Positions 17,500-26,121 of a stretch of DNA of 64,000 bases are shown in pieces. A program made the translations under genes and the position numbers. The stretch lies in contig NZ_JAJIRO010000004.1 in the NCBI RefSeq assembly GCF_025717535.1, forward strand, positions 434,001-498,000, written 5' to 3'. The notes under the pieces are model-generated. The model searched no databases, was not told the origin of the DNA, and saw only the letters and a list, made by a program, of their open reading frames with translations. The first letter of the stretch is position 1, and every line of letters starts with the position of its first letter. The DNA comes from Paucibacter sp. Y2R2-4. GTDB lineage: Bacteria; Pseudomonadota; Gammaproteobacteria; Burkholderiales; Burkholderiaceae_C.

Positions 17500-18861
17500 T
17501 CAGTACTTGTCGTCAAAAGCAAAGATGGGCTTGCGCGTCTTCCACTTGCCCTCGGTGAAGTCGGGGAAGGCCAAGGTCTTGAAGCCCTCGGCGATGGACT
17601 GCTCCGACAGCGGCGTGATGGCGCTCCAGGCCACCGCGTCGTAGATGTCGATGGGCATGGGTGCATCGGCCTTCAGCGCTTCGACAAAGGCGTTGATGAC
17701 GAACCAGTCCATGCCGCCATGGCCGGCGCCGGCGGCGGTAGTGGCATGCTTCTTCCACAAAGGGTGTTCGAACTTGTCTTGGTAGGCCTGGAAATCTTCC
17801 CACTGGTGCGGCGGACTGATACCTTCCACATGCACCGAGTGGTTCAGATCCATCCACAAGCCGTTCGTTCCCTGCACACGGAAGCCCAGCGAGTAGGGGC
17901 GGGGCAGCGAGGTGTCGTGCTGCAGCAGAATCGTTTCACCGTTCTCGCAGGCCAAGGTGGTGGTCACGATGTCGCCCAGCTTGAACTTGACCTTTGCGTT
18001 CGGGTGTTCCTTCGTGCCTTTTTTGTTGGCCACATAGTCTTGCAGACCGCGCGCCTTGCTGGCGAAGGCATTGATGTGGGTGAAGCGATTGCCGCGATGG
18101 ATATTGGTGTACATCGCGCAAGGACCAATGCCGTGGCTGGGGTAGAGCTCGCCATTGCGCTGCACCGAATGCTCGGTGCGCCAACGCGCCTCTGACCAGC
18201 CTTTTTCGCCGAACTCCACACCGCTGCCATAAGGCTCGGTCGGCTTGCCAGAGTTGAACTTGACGGCACGCAAATCATGTTGATAGCCGCCCTGCAGATG
18301 CACCAGCTCGCCAAACATCTGCGCCCGCACCATCTGCAGCACCGCCATCACATCGCGGCGATAGCAGACGTTCTCCAGCAACATGTACGGCGTGCCGGTG
18401 CGCTGCTGGGTGCGCAGCACATTCCAATGGTCTTGCAGGGTGATGCCAGCCACCACCTCGCAGCCCACCGCCACCTTGGCCTCCATGGCGGCAATCGCCA
18501 TCGGCGCATGCAGCTCCCAAGGTGTGGCGATGATGACGCCGTCTAGATTCTTTTGCGCCAGCAGTTGCAGATAGGCCTGCTTGTCGCCGCTCTCGCCATA
18601 GGTCTGCGGCTTCGGTCTTTCAAACTTTTCCACCATCGCCAGCGCGCGGCCCAGCATGATGGGCTCGATATCGCACAAGGCCACCACGTCCACATCCTCG
18701 CGGCGCAGCAGCTCCTTGAGCAAGACCTGACCCCGCATGCCGGTGCCGATCAGTCCGAGGCGCAGGCGTGCGCGTGTGCCAGCAACAGCAGCGCCCGCTG
18801 GCACCATCGCCGCTGCGGCAAATCCGGACGACAAGACAAAGCTTCTGCGATTCAAATTCAT
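17500..18861 (-). CDS. GH109-type alpha-N-acetylgalactosaminidase (Gfo/Idh/MocA fold)
   Basis: This 453-residue protein has a twin-arginine signal (NRRSFVLSSGFAAAAMVP) and an NAD-binding Rossmann start (LRLGLIGTGMRGQ). The rest follows the GH109 glycosidase family closely: ATPWELHAPMAIAAMEA, LLENVCYRRDVMAVL, GELYPSHGIGP, AGHGGMDWFV, and YDAVAWSAITPLSEQS near the end. GH109 enzymes remove terminal alpha-GalNAc by an NAD-dependent elimination mechanism rather than classical hydrolysis. The Tat signal suggests export with bound cofactor. It is the last gene of the leftward arm that includes the TonB receptor and GH31. The same enzyme class occurs in GalNAc loci of other proteobacteria, which supports the assignment. 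Confidence 0.88.
   Translation of the reverse strand: MNLNRRSFVLSSGFAAAAMVPAGAAVAGTRARLRLGLIGTGMRGQVLLKELLRREDVDVVALCDIEPIMLGRALAMVEKFERPKPQTYGESGDKQAYLQLLAQKNLDGVIIATPWELHAPMAIAAMEAKVAVGCEVVAGITLQDHWNVLRTQQRTGTPYMLLENVCYRRDVMAVLQMVRAQMFGELVHLQGGYQHDLRAVKFNSGKPTEPYGSGVEFGEKGWSEARWRTEHSVQRNGELYPSHGIGPCAMYTNIHRGNRFTHINAFASKARGLQDYVANKKGTKEHPNAKVKFKLGDIVTTTLACENGETILLQHDTSLPRPYSLGFRVQGTNGLWMDLNHSVHVEGISPPHQWEDFQAYQDKFEHPLWKKHATTAAGAGHGGMDWFVINAFVEALKADAPMPIDIYDAVAWSAITPLSEQSIAEGFKTLAFPDFTEGKWKTRKPIFAFDDKY
18720..18733 (+). repeat. Dispersed 14-mer, copy 2 (coding)
   Basis: Exact GCAAGACCTGACCC inside the GH109 gene, where the other strand reads Gly-Gln-Val-Leu-Leu (GGT CAG GTC TTG C). Confidence 0.75.
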
Positions 18862-18888
18862 AGCAAAACGTGTTCGAAAAGGTAAGAC

Positions 18889-19212
18889 TCAGAACTGCGC
18901 CAGCAGCCAAACCAGTGCCGCCACAAGCCATAGCACCAGGCTCAACGCATCAAGCTGGGTAACGAAACCTTGCGAAGATGCTCGCCTGGTGCCAACGGGG
19001 GCAAACAAGCGCGCCGGCTCCAAGGCAAAGATCAAGGTGTTCAGGCCGGCTCCGCACCAAAAAAGACCAGCGGACAAACTCAGCGTGGCCCGCGACTCCC
19101 AGACCAAGAGCAAGATCAAGAGGGCCGAACCGCCAAACACTGCAGAAGTCACCTTCAGCTTGAGTGAAGGGACAGGTGCGGGCTCGGGTTTGGGTTGGTC
19201 ATTCTTGGGCAT
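18889..19212 (-). CDS. Small membrane protein in the GalNAc locus
   Basis: This 107-residue protein has a polar, Pro/Lys-rich N terminus and three hydrophobic segments (about 22-43, 49-68 and 86-105). I do not recognise a family. It lies between the TonB-dependent receptor and GH109 on the same strand, 27 bases from GH109. A strong hairpin separates it from the receptor gene. There is no good ribosome site near the ATG, so the exact start is uncertain. A role in the locus is inferred only from position. Confidence 0.55.
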   Translation of the reverse strand: MPKNDQPKPEPAPVPSLKLKVTSAVFGGSALLILLLVWESRATLSLSAGLFWCGAGLNTLIFALEPARLFAPVGTRRASSQGFVTQLDALSLVLWLVAALVWLLAQF

Positions 19213-19224
19213 GGCTTGCGCTCA

Positions 19225-19262
19225 GGATACCGCCTCCCGAGCGCACTCGGCAGGCGGTATCC
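19225..19262 (-). terminator. Long near-perfect hairpin after the TonB receptor gene
   Basis: GGATACCGCCT (19225-19235) pairs with AGGCGGTATCC (19252-19262). After one C:C mismatch, CCGAG (19237-19241) pairs with CTCGG (19246-19250) around CGCA. This gives 16 base pairs. It lies 8 bases past the receptor stop codon and before the next gene on the same strand. Without a U run it may be a partial terminator or an mRNA-stabilising element that lowers expression of the downstream genes relative to the receptor. Confidence 0.6.
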
Positions 19263-19270
19263 GCGCCCGA

Positions 19271-22210
19271 TCACCAGAACTTGTAGCTGGCCGACAAGCT
19301 GTAGACGCGGCCGAACAGGTTCAGGCTGTGGTCATAGCCTTCCCAGCCGTTCGGGTCGTAATAGGGCTTGCTGTTGAGCACGTTTTTGATATTGAGGCCC
19401 AGGTTCAAATCCTTCATCGGGGTCCAGTTGAAGCCCAGGCTGACCTCGTAATGCGATGGAACGCCGCCGCACTGGTTGGACGCCAAAGCCACGCCAGCGG
19501 CGGTGCAGGTGCTTGGGTTGTTGTCCACCTCGTCTGCATCGTCATAAGCCCATTTGCGGCTGCCGGTGTAGTTGACGAACAAGGTGCTGCCAAAGTTGTT
19601 CAGCTGCCAGGCGGCGCTGAAGGTGGCGCGCAGCTTGGGGTTCTCGTAATAGCCGACCTTGTTGACGGTGAAGCTGCCGGCGTCGTCATCCTTGTGCTTG
19701 TTGCGGTTCAGGATGGTGGCGGCCAGGCCCAGGTTCAAGCGGCCCAGATCGCCCAGGCTGAAGCGGGCGTGCGAGTCGATGTCAAAGCCGTCGGTCAGCG
19801 TGGCACCGCGGTTCAGATAGCGGTTGCTCATGCCGGCCAGCAGACCCACCGAGTACTTGGGCGCACCGCCCACGCAAGCCGCCGCATTCGCGGGGTTGGC
19901 GCACATGGCGGCCGCAGCGGCCATATTGCCCCGGTCTTCGTCGCTGATGGCACTGCGGATCACGCCCGGCGCGCCGGCCAGGGTGGGGCCGTATTGCTTG
20001 GCGTACTCGTCGTAGAGCTCCTGGAAGTCCTGGCGCACGATCTCGTTGCGGCGGTAGATGAACCAGTAGTCGGCCGAGATGTCAAAAGCCTTGGCGGGCT
20101 GCAGCACAAAGCCCAGCGTCGAGATCTTGGCGGTCTCGGGCTTGAGGTCTTTGTTTGGCGGCGTGAGGCCAGCGATATTGATGCTGCAGTCGCGGTTCAG
20201 CAGCGATTTGCCGAGGTCCTGGTCGGTGCTGCTGCTGGATTTCTTCAGCAGATTGGCCAAGGCATTGGTCTCGTCGCAGCGGATCTTGTCCTTCATGCCG
20301 CCGCGCTGGGCAAACACGCCGCCCTCGCCGGATTCGGCCAGATTGGGCGCGCGGAAGCCCTCGGAGTAAGTGCCGCGCAAGAGCAACTCGGGCATGGCAC
20401 GGAACTTCAGGCCCACCTTGGGCGCCAGATTGGCAGCAAAGTTGGGGTATTTGTCCAGGCGCAGGGCTGCGTCCAGTTCCAAACTCTTGGTGATGGGCAC
20501 GATGGCTTCACCAAACACCGCGCCAATGGTGCGCTTGCCGTCGAACCAAGAACCACCTTGCTGGGTGATGCGACCATCAGCCGCGTCCTTATTGCCGGGG
20601 GTGACAAAAGACTCTTGCATCAAGCTGGCACCAAAGGCAGTGCGCAGATCGCCGGCGGGCAGCTTGGCGACGGTGCCTTCGATCTTGCCGTCCAAGGTGA
20701 CCAAGCGGGTCCAGGACTGGATGTCAAAGGTCGGGAAGGCCTCACGCACCAACTGCGCATTCTTTTCATTGATGACGCCGAACTCATAGGCTGGCTTGTC
20801 GGCAATGATTCTGCGGCCGCTCACTGGGTCGGTGGTGAAAGGGCCGAAAGCCTTCTCGAAGCCTGCCGTGTTGATATTGGCGGTCTGGAACAGGGTTGAG
20901 TGGCTGCCGGCCGCGCTCAAGGCGGTTTCATAGTCCCACTCACCCAGCGAGCCGCGCAGGCCGGCCACCACGCGGTAGCTTTCGTCCTTGTTCTTCTGGC
21001 CAAAGTGGCCCACCGCGTCTTGCAGCAGATAGGTCAGGCCGGCGGCGCCGCCCATCTTGTCTTTCAAAGCCGGGCTCAGCTTGTTATAGACGTTATTGGG
21101 GCCGAGGAAGGGGTTGACGAAAGTGTTGAGCGTGGTGCCGGTGTTGCGCGAGTACCAGTTGATGGTGCGGCCGCTATTGAAGGCGCCGGGCCCGTTTTCT
21201 CCGCGCATATCGATGCGGGTGAAGGCGGCTTCAGCAAAGCCTTCCATCGTCGGGCTGATGTTCAAGCGGCCGGCCAAATAGCCCGTGGCGCGGCTGGACT
21301 TGGGGCCGGTGTCCAGCTGGTAAGGCAAGGTGTTCCAGATGCAGCGCTTGCCCGAGGCTTCGGCAAAGGTGGTGGTGCAGCCGGGCGCGGGCTCTTGCGA
21401 GCGCGCATTGCCCTTGGCTTTGTCGAACACGAACAAGGTGCCGTTGTTGACCACGCCCGGCTCCGAGCCAATGCCCAGGCGGAAATTGCTGATGAAGTTC
21501 GGGTTGTTCTCGTAGTACTGGGCCGGACGCTTGTCGTAGGTGTCGGCCAGCGCAATGCGGTCGCGCTTGAACAGATTGATCGAGCCGTAGATATTGAAAC
21601 GGTCGCGGTCAAAGTCACCGAAGCCATAAGTAGCGCTGGCCTGGTGTTCGCCAAAGGCTTTGACGTCGGCGGAGCGGTCGGTGCTGACCTTGACTTCCAG
21701 GCCTTGGTAGGAGCGCTTGGTGATGACATTGATAACGCCGGCCATGGCATCCGAGCCATAGATGGCGGAGGCGCCGTCGGTCAGAATTTCCATGCGCTCG
21801 ACCGCAGCGGCCGGGATGGTGTCGATATTGACGAACTGGGTTTGGAAGCCCTCAGGCGCGCCGTAGAAAGACAGGCGGCGACCGTTCAGCAGCACCAGCG
21901 TGCCCTGCGCGCCAATGCCGCGCAGATTGGCTTGCGAAGCGCCATCGGAGCCGGTGAACATCGAGCGGAAGTCTTGCTGGCCCGGCTTGGCGGCGGGCAG
22001 ATTGTCCAGCACCTGCAGCAAGGTGCGCGCGCCCATGCTTTCGATTTCTTTAGCGGTCACCACCTGCACCGGCGAGGCGGTTTCGGCATTCACCCGCTTG
22101 ATGCTGGAGCCGGTCACTTCGACCCGCTCCAGCGCCTCGGTGTCGGCGGCTTGCGCCCATGAACTCAGTCCGGCTGCGGCCAGAACGGCCACCAATTTCG
22201 TCAGCTTCAT
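19271..22210 (-). CDS. TonB-dependent outer-membrane receptor (GalNAc-glycan uptake)
   Basis: This 979-residue receptor has a signal peptide (KLVAVLAAAGLSSWAQAA), then a TonB-box-like strand (ALERVEVTGSSIKR) and a plug domain (PVQVVTAKEIESMGARTLLQ, LVLLNGRRLSFYG, MEILTDGASAIYGSDAMAGV). A long beta-barrel follows, ending in an aromatic residue (SASYKFW). It resembles the large carbohydrate-type receptors of Xanthomonas, Caulobacter and Shewanella. Its substrate is inferred from neighbours: GH31 upstream and GH109 downstream on the same strand, with the GalNAc catabolic genes diverging from GH31. AGGAG lies 6 bases before the ATG, which decides the start; the frame continues to 2261 codons' equivalent position 22261 without support. 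Confidence 0.92.
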   Translation of the reverse strand: MKLTKLVAVLAAAGLSSWAQAADTEALERVEVTGSSIKRVNAETASPVQVVTAKEIESMGARTLLQVLDNLPAAKPGQQDFRSMFTGSDGASQANLRGIGAQGTLVLLNGRRLSFYGAPEGFQTQFVNIDTIPAAAVERMEILTDGASAIYGSDAMAGVINVITKRSYQGLEVKVSTDRSADVKAFGEHQASATYGFGDFDRDRFNIYGSINLFKRDRIALADTYDKRPAQYYENNPNFISNFRLGIGSEPGVVNNGTLFVFDKAKGNARSQEPAPGCTTTFAEASGKRCIWNTLPYQLDTGPKSSRATGYLAGRLNISPTMEGFAEAAFTRIDMRGENGPGAFNSGRTINWYSRNTGTTLNTFVNPFLGPNNVYNKLSPALKDKMGGAAGLTYLLQDAVGHFGQKNKDESYRVVAGLRGSLGEWDYETALSAAGSHSTLFQTANINTAGFEKAFGPFTTDPVSGRRIIADKPAYEFGVINEKNAQLVREAFPTFDIQSWTRLVTLDGKIEGTVAKLPAGDLRTAFGASLMQESFVTPGNKDAADGRITQQGGSWFDGKRTIGAVFGEAIVPITKSLELDAALRLDKYPNFAANLAPKVGLKFRAMPELLLRGTYSEGFRAPNLAESGEGGVFAQRGGMKDKIRCDETNALANLLKKSSSSTDQDLGKSLLNRDCSINIAGLTPPNKDLKPETAKISTLGFVLQPAKAFDISADYWFIYRRNEIVRQDFQELYDEYAKQYGPTLAGAPGVIRSAISDEDRGNMAAAAAMCANPANAAACVGGAPKYSVGLLAGMSNRYLNRGATLTDGFDIDSHARFSLGDLGRLNLGLAATILNRNKHKDDDAGSFTVNKVGYYENPKLRATFSAAWQLNNFGSTLFVNYTGSRKWAYDDADEVDNNPSTCTAAGVALASNQCGGVPSHYEVSLGFNWTPMKDLNLGLNIKNVLNSKPYYDPNGWEGYDHSLNLFGRVYSLSASYKFW

Positions 22211-22327
22211 TGCCTTCTCCTGCTTAGATTGGGGCGTGTTTTGCCGCCACCTTGTTGTCAACGGTGTTCTTCCCTGTGCCCGTGCTCGGGCCTGCTTGTG
22301 AGATGTCGCGCCTTGTAGCGGCGCTTG

Positions 22328-25300
22328 TTACTTCGCGTTCTTTTGCTTTCGCTTCGCACTCGGCGCGCCGGCCCCAAACTCGGCCCTCGCACCCTCTTGC
22401 CCGATCAGGGCCGCGTTGGCCCAGTTGCCGCAGGCCTGCGCCAGCGGCGTGCCCGCCAATGCCAGGCTGCGCAATTCCAGCTGGGCAATGCCCCGCACAT
22501 CCAGCTCCGGCTTGACCACCGCCGGGGCTTGCAAGGCGCCGCTGCTGAAGAGCAAGCGGCCATCGCCCCACACTTGGAACTCCATACCGCCGGCTTTGCG
22601 GCAGCTGTCGTCATTGCCCACATCAGCGCGGAACAGCTGCCAGTTGCCGCTCAGATTCAGCGTCAGGCTTTGGTCCGGTCGCACACCCAGACCTTTGCGG
22701 AAGAGCAGGCCGTTCATGCGCATTTCGTTACCGCCGCTGGCGGGGCGATCCAGGCCAAGCTTTGGGCCAAACTTTTGCGCGCTCTGCAGATCGCTCAAGT
22801 AGCGCTGCTGCTCCTCGCCCTGCGCCGAGCGGTACTCCAGCACATGGAAGGCCGACAAAACAATCGGCTCCACCTCGCTGGCGGCCAGGGCATTGAAGGC
22901 CTTGGCCGGGGCCTTCTCCGGCTGATGGACGGCCGTCACCATAGCGTCCGTGTTATTGGCTGCATCGCCCTCGGGGTTGTGCGTGCTCAAGACCCGGAAG
23001 CGCAGCAGACGGCCGGCTGCCGGCTTGGCGAACTGAATGGTTTGCAGGCCCTCTTGCAGGCGCAGGCGGCCGGTGTGAACGGGCTTGCCCCAGTCGCCGT
23101 TGTTGTCGCCCAGATAGACCTCGTAGTCGCGGATCTGGCCGTGCTTCCAGTTCTTGTCATTGCGCGGCGCCAACTCCAGGCCGTCGATCAGGCGACGCTC
23201 GCCCAGGCCCAGTACCCACTCATGCGGGCCGGCGCGCATGGCCTGATTGCGCGTCGTGCGGAACCAAGTCTCGGGCTTGCCATCAAAGGCGTTCTCAATC
23301 GGATGGCCGGGCTCTTCGCCGGGGCGGTTCACCACGGTCAAGCTGTCAGCCGGCACCTGCCGACCCAACTCTGGCGCGGCGGGGAAGTCCTCGTTCAAAG
23401 TCTGCGGCGTTTGCGCTGCGATCTTGACGGTGAACTGCGCCGCATGCCGGATGGAGCGCTGCGCGGTCTTGATGTGAACGGTGCCGAACTTGTCTTGTGG
23501 GTCATAGAACCAGCCCTGGTTGGCAGCCTCAAAGGCCGCGCGATCGGCCACAGCCGGCAGCGACTGCCCGCCCAATTCGACGGCATCGGGCCGCGCCTGG
23601 GTGTGCACCATCAAGGCCAGGCTGCGCTGGGGCAGCTGACCGGCGTACTCACCCTGCACCGCGCCCACTTCAATGCGCACATCACCCACACCTTGGCTGG
23701 GCGCGCTCATGCGCACCGTCTGGCGGCTGCTCTTGCCTTGCTCGCGGTACTGGCGGGTCAGGCCGTCGTCTTCGTAAATCGTGCTGCTGGATTCGCCATG
23801 CGGATAAAGGTCCAGGGTCAGCTGATCTTTGGGCTTATGGCCATCAAACAGCATCTCGGGGTACATGGGCAGGATGGCACCGGCGCGCACAAACACCGGC
23901 AGCTTGTCCAGGCTGACCTGCAGATCCAGCACTCGGCCTTCGCGGCCAGCGCGGGCCAAGCGGCCGTCCCAGTAGTCAAACCACTGGCCTTCGGGCAGGT
24001 AGATGCCTTTGCGCCAGCCATTCGACGCTGCCTGGCTGCGGTAGACCGGCGCCACCAGCAACTCACGGCCGAGCAAGAATTGGTATTTGTGCGCTTCGGT
24101 GTAGGCATTCGGGTCTTGCGGGTGGTCCCACATCAGACCGCGCACGATGGGCGCACCGCTGGCCTCGGCCTCTTGGGCCAAGCTGTACATATACGGCGTC
24201 AACCGCATCTTCAGCTTCAGGTATTTGCGGTTGATGCTGCGGTAGGGCTCCTCATAAGCCCAGGGGTGTTTGCGCGCTTGGGCCGCCCAGCCGCTCATGC
24301 CCATCAGCACCGGGGTGAAGGTCTTCCACTGCAGATCGCGGGTGAAGGTCTCGGGGCTGCCGCCAAAGATGGCGTCCACATCACCGGTGGCGTAAACCTG
24401 GCCCGACAAGGCCGAGCCAATCAAGGTGGGGATGTGCCAGCGGATGTAGTCCCAGCTGCTGCTTTGGTCACCGGTCCAAGTCACGGCATAGCGCTGGATG
24501 CCGGCCCAGCCCATCACGGTCCAGAGAAAGGGCCGCGCGTCCGAGTTGTCAAGAATGCCGTTGAAGGCCGATTGGTTGGCGTCCATGGCGAACTGGTAGC
24601 CCTGGCCGGTCCAGGCCACATCGAGCTTTTGCGCGCGGCTGCCGGCGGTACCGACTTCCCACTTGATCTTGTCAACGCCGTTCTCGGTCCACAAGCCGGT
24701 GCGAAAGCCCAGCTCGCTCAAACCCTTCACCACCTGGGGCAGATCGGTGTAGCCGCAGCCATAGCCGTCGTTGGGCAAGATCCAGCCTCCGGGCATGTCG
24801 TGCTCGCGGTACTTCTTGGCCACCGAATCGATTACATCCGGCGTCTTGCCGGTGGGGCCATCGCTCCAGCCCTTGGGCACGGTGCCGGGCTTTTTGACGT
24901 TGTCGCCGTCGTTGTAGCAATCGGCATCACCGTACTCATAGGCCCAGCGCGGCAAGAGGCGGGCGCGGCCGGTCAGCTCGGTGTAACGGGCCAGCACATC
25001 ACGGATGCTGTCGCCCACGAAGTAGTAAGCGTCGAAGCGGCCCTCTTGGTGCTGCAGGCTGATCTGCTCTTGCTGGCGCAGGTCATAGCTGCCGTCGCTC
25101 CAGGTGTTGCGCAGCATGCCCCAGCCGCGTGAGCTCATCAAAAAAGGCGCGGGGCTGGGCCGGTCGCCCTCTTCCCAGCCGCCCGAGTAAGACACTTCCA
25201 GCGGCTTGCCCTTGAATTCAAAGCGGCCGTTTTGCTGGCCGCCACCGAAGAAGCGCTCACTCTTCTGGCTGGCCAGGGTCTGCACCGCCAGCTTGTCGGA

Positions 25301-25777
25301 CAGATCCAACCCTTGAGTCTCGCTCCAGACCGGCGTCTGGTTGTCGGCCTTGTAGAGCGCAAAGCGCAGCGGTTTTTTGTGGATGCGCAAGGCCAGCTGC
25401 GAGGTCTTCAGCAGCCAGTGGTCCCCCTGGTCCGCCATGCTGTGTTCCACCGCATCGGGGTACTGACCCACGACGATGGCGGCGGCCTTGTCTTGCGCGG
25501 GCAGCAGTTGGTCTTTGCTGCCGGCCCAGATGCGCAGCACATCGGCGCGCAAAAGGCTGATACGAACCCGAACCTTGGCGTCGGTGCGCAAGTCCCAGTG
25601 ATGCTGGCCCTGACCGGCCGCTTGCTCGGGGGCGGCACCGCCGGGCGCCGTCACGGCGCTCAGATCCCGCAAATTCCCAATCGCTGCGGCCTGCGCCGCT
25701 CCCGCCCAAGCCAAGCTCAGCAAGGCAGCCAGGCCCAGGGGATTCAAGCGCGCTAAGTTTCTTGTTTTCACGGTCAT
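22328..25777 (-). CDS. GH31 glycosidase with CBM32-like and NPCBM domains, probable alpha-N-acetylgalactosaminidase
   Basis: This 1149-residue exported enzyme has a signal peptide (LGLAALLSLAWAGAAQAA). A GH31 module follows: the N-terminal beta-sandwich, the barrel with KLDVAWTG (Asp386, probable nucleophile) and AVTWTGDQSSSWDY (probable acid/base Asp), then DUF5110-like ends (GESSSTIYEDDGLTRQY). At about 815-960 is an F5/8 type C (CBM32-like) domain (AFDGKPETWFRTT), and at the C terminus an NPCBM domain (VLEYRSAQGEEQQRY onward, with LFRKGLGVRPDQSL). GH31 members with KLDVAW and these accessory domains include the alpha-GalNAc-specific subfamily; the flanking aga genes support this. Plain alpha-glucosidase or alpha-galactosidase activity cannot be excluded from sequence. 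No clear ribosome site is visible; GTG at 25771 is an alternative start. Confidence 0.85.
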   Translation of the reverse strand: MTVKTRNLARLNPLGLAALLSLAWAGAAQAAAIGNLRDLSAVTAPGGAAPEQAAGQGQHHWDLRTDAKVRVRISLLRADVLRIWAGSKDQLLPAQDKAAAIVVGQYPDAVEHSMADQGDHWLLKTSQLALRIHKKPLRFALYKADNQTPVWSETQGLDLSDKLAVQTLASQKSERFFGGGQQNGRFEFKGKPLEVSYSGGWEEGDRPSPAPFLMSSRGWGMLRNTWSDGSYDLRQQEQISLQHQEGRFDAYYFVGDSIRDVLARYTELTGRARLLPRWAYEYGDADCYNDGDNVKKPGTVPKGWSDGPTGKTPDVIDSVAKKYREHDMPGGWILPNDGYGCGYTDLPQVVKGLSELGFRTGLWTENGVDKIKWEVGTAGSRAQKLDVAWTGQGYQFAMDANQSAFNGILDNSDARPFLWTVMGWAGIQRYAVTWTGDQSSSWDYIRWHIPTLIGSALSGQVYATGDVDAIFGGSPETFTRDLQWKTFTPVLMGMSGWAAQARKHPWAYEEPYRSINRKYLKLKMRLTPYMYSLAQEAEASGAPIVRGLMWDHPQDPNAYTEAHKYQFLLGRELLVAPVYRSQAASNGWRKGIYLPEGQWFDYWDGRLARAGREGRVLDLQVSLDKLPVFVRAGAILPMYPEMLFDGHKPKDQLTLDLYPHGESSSTIYEDDGLTRQYREQGKSSRQTVRMSAPSQGVGDVRIEVGAVQGEYAGQLPQRSLALMVHTQARPDAVELGGQSLPAVADRAAFEAANQGWFYDPQDKFGTVHIKTAQRSIRHAAQFTVKIAAQTPQTLNEDFPAAPELGRQVPADSLTVVNRPGEEPGHPIENAFDGKPETWFRTTRNQAMRAGPHEWVLGLGERRLIDGLELAPRNDKNWKHGQIRDYEVYLGDNNGDWGKPVHTGRLRLQEGLQTIQFAKPAAGRLLRFRVLSTHNPEGDAANNTDAMVTAVHQPEKAPAKAFNALAASEVEPIVLSAFHVLEYRSAQGEEQQRYLSDLQSAQKFGPKLGLDRPASGGNEMRMNGLLFRKGLGVRPDQSLTLNLSGNWQLFRADVGNDDSCRKAGGMEFQVWGDGRLLFSSGALQAPAVVKPELDVRGIAQLELRSLALAGTPLAQACGNWANAALIGQEGARAEFGAGAPSAKRKQKNAK

Positions 25778-26121
25778 CGATTGCGAAGTTTGAGCGGACT
25801 CTAGGCAGACCGGCTGTCACTGTCAAACCAACGAAAGCACAAACGAAAGATAAACCCAGGAAATTCAGTGAAAACCACTAGATTTTTTTGTTGAAATCGA
25901 AAATTAACAAGATAGAAAAGACTGAGGCTCAGCGCCATGAGGACACGAAAGACCCGATTAAATCGAAGCAAACTCGAAATCAGGTAAGTTTTTCCGCGAC
26001 TCAGAACGAGAGCATCAGGCTCTGAGTACCCAGGTCAAATAACTTTCTTTTTCTTTTCTTCTTTGCTACAGTGAAAGTAATTCACGCCTTCGACGGATTC
26101 CACCGTCATGCCTCTTTATCT
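25778..26121. promoter_or_regulatory. Divergent control region of the GalNAc locus with AgaR-like half-sites
   Basis: This AT-rich spacer (unlike its GC-rich surroundings) separates the leftward GH31 arm from rightward agaS. CGAAAG occurs at 25832-25837, 25844-25849 (12 bases apart, a phased direct repeat) and 25946-25951, and CTTTC at 26043-26047. AgaR of E. coli binds sites rich in CTTTC direct repeats, and the same hexamer forms an inverted repeat before agaR here. I therefore read the paired copies at 25832-25849 as the operator for the leftward arm. A pyrimidine-rich run (26044-26066) precedes agaS. A GTG at 26071 opens the agaS frame but the ATG at 26122 fits the family better. Confidence 0.6.

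Noticed and set aside
18737-20899. Rightward 720-codon frame opposite the GalNAc locus
   Set aside because: It spans the ends of three leftward genes (GH109, the small membrane protein and the TonB receptor) and the hairpin between them, which no single real gene would do.
22325-25132. Rightward 935-codon frame over the GH31 gene
   Set aside because: The GH31 strand has full domain matches. The antisense product has no motif and a composition (Ala, His, Gln, Arg) expected from complemented codons.
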